Source: an uncultured Atopobium sp. (GTDB taxonomy: Bacteria; Actinomycetota; Coriobacteriia; Coriobacteriales; Atopobiaceae). From it: a stretch of 23,111 nucleotides of DNA. Under the pieces are notes generated by a model, which saw only the letters and a list, made by a program, of their open reading frames with translations, was not told the DNA's origin and did not search any database. This document shows, one piece after another, positions 22,815 to 23,111 of this stretch; the first letter of the stretch is position 1; the number at the start of each line of letters is the position of its first letter. The position numbers and the translations under genes are program-made. Location: NCBI GenBank assembly GCA_916720465.1, contig CAKARF010000009.1, positions 1-23,111 of the forward strand, read 5' to 3'.

Positions 22815-22915
22815 TTCTTCTGGTGATGAACCTGCTTTTCAATCAGCGGTTCAAGCACGCAAACGCACAGTACCAAGAGGCGTTCAAAAAGTATCAAGCG
22901 TTTCGTCGCGCATGA
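22808..22915 (+). pseudogene. 3' fragment of a second DUF3021 gene
   Basis: In its own frame this reads LVILLVMNLLFNQRFKHANA then QYQEAFKKYQAFRRA and stop. It aligns without a gap to the last 35 residues of the DUF3021 protein at 5816-6331 (21 identical), down to the terminal YQAxRRA. Nothing upstream of 22808 belongs to that family. It is the tail of a paralogous gene whose body was replaced by the PTS operon end. Confidence 0.75.
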
Positions 22916-22950
22916 GGGTACACTTCTGTAAAGAAGAACTCGGAGGTTCT

Positions 22951-23111
22951 ATGGAGACGCTTGGCGAGAAGAACAATCTTGTGGATATGGCATTGCGGCA
23001 GGAAGTCGCGCACGGCGTAGACGATACACGCGCCGTGCGTGTTGCGTGTCAGCCCGACGCCGTGAACAAACCAGATATCGTGCATCAGTCCAACGCTACA
23101 CACCAACTCGA
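22951..23111 (+). CDS. Unidentified gene, 3' partial at the window edge
   Basis: The ATG at 22951 follows CGGAGG with ideal spacing, and the frame stays open for 53 codons to the window end. The N-terminus reads METLGEKNNLVDMALRQEVA and continues with HGVDDTRAVRVACQPDAVNK. It is hydrophilic, with no signal peptide. I do not recognise it. Its position 35 bases after the DUF3021 fragment suggests it was the next gene of the ancestral LytTR-DUF3021 locus, where transporter genes are common partners. The start contains a TGGCGAGAA word (22962-22970). Confidence 0.6.
   Translation, partial: METLGEKNNLVDMALRQEVAHGVDDTRAVRVACQPDAVNKPDIVHQSNATHQL

Overview
The window looks like a chromosomal segment of a mid-GC Gram-positive actinobacterium, most likely a coriobacterium of the Atopobium/Lancefieldella/Olsenella type. 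That placement is an inference from gene style: sortase-anchored surface proteins with SHIRT and isopeptide-type domains, LytTR plus DUF3021 regulators, XRE regulators fused to membrane domains, and many PTS genes. No rRNA or tRNA gene was seen.

Layout. 1-1640: 3' part of a three-domain flavin reductase / SCP2 / membrane fusion. 1641-2236: nested inverted repeats and IS-end-like palindromes. 2237-4877: a small membrane protein and a large wall-anchored surface protein, closed by a strong terminator. 5247-6331: a LytTR regulator and its DUF3021 membrane partner, with a terminator. 6332-6939 and 10159-10480: gene-free stretches, each with one copy of a 174-bp palindromic element (about 95% identical). 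6940-10158: a membrane-anchored XRE regulator (minus strand), a frameshifted LPXTG surface protein, and a patatin-like phospholipase. 10481-12325: a four-helix membrane protein, a dense repeat field, and a 1-phosphofructokinase-type PfkB kinase (minus). 12326-13869: AT-rich remnants, including a Fic/AlbA-type winged-helix tail and two related, decaying small membrane-protein genes.

13870-20646 is an intact-looking sugar or polyol utilisation locus. In order it holds a GntR/UTRA regulator, a short archaeal-type triosephosphate isomerase paralog, a YjbQ/UPF0047 protein, GatB and GatC of a galactitol-family PTS, a membrane PH-like protein, a class II aldolase/adducin enzyme, a convergent GatY/Fba-type aldolase, and a GatA-type IIA. 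Matching palindromes CTTGTAYA-N8-TRTACAAG lie before the isomerase operon and between the divergent aldolase and IIA genes, so the GntR protein probably controls all of them. The substrate is unknown.

20878-22915 is a second PTS operon of the ascorbate (Ula) type, and it is broken in every gene. The IIA has a frameshift at a G6 run, the IIC has a frameshift at a T4 run plus an inferred internal deletion, and the IIB is truncated and joined to the last 35 codons of a second DUF3021 gene. A further partial gene starts at 22951.

The most unusual genome-scale signal is the word TGGCGAGAA, often extended to TGGCGAGAAACCC. It occurs 14 times on the two strands, against about 0.2 expected by chance. 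It is common from 1 to 12.5 kb and almost absent from the PTS region. It resembles a DNA-uptake-type or other genome-marking word, and it suggests the PTS region was acquired. Several frameshifts sit in short homopolymers, so sequencing error must be excluded before calling decay or phase variation.
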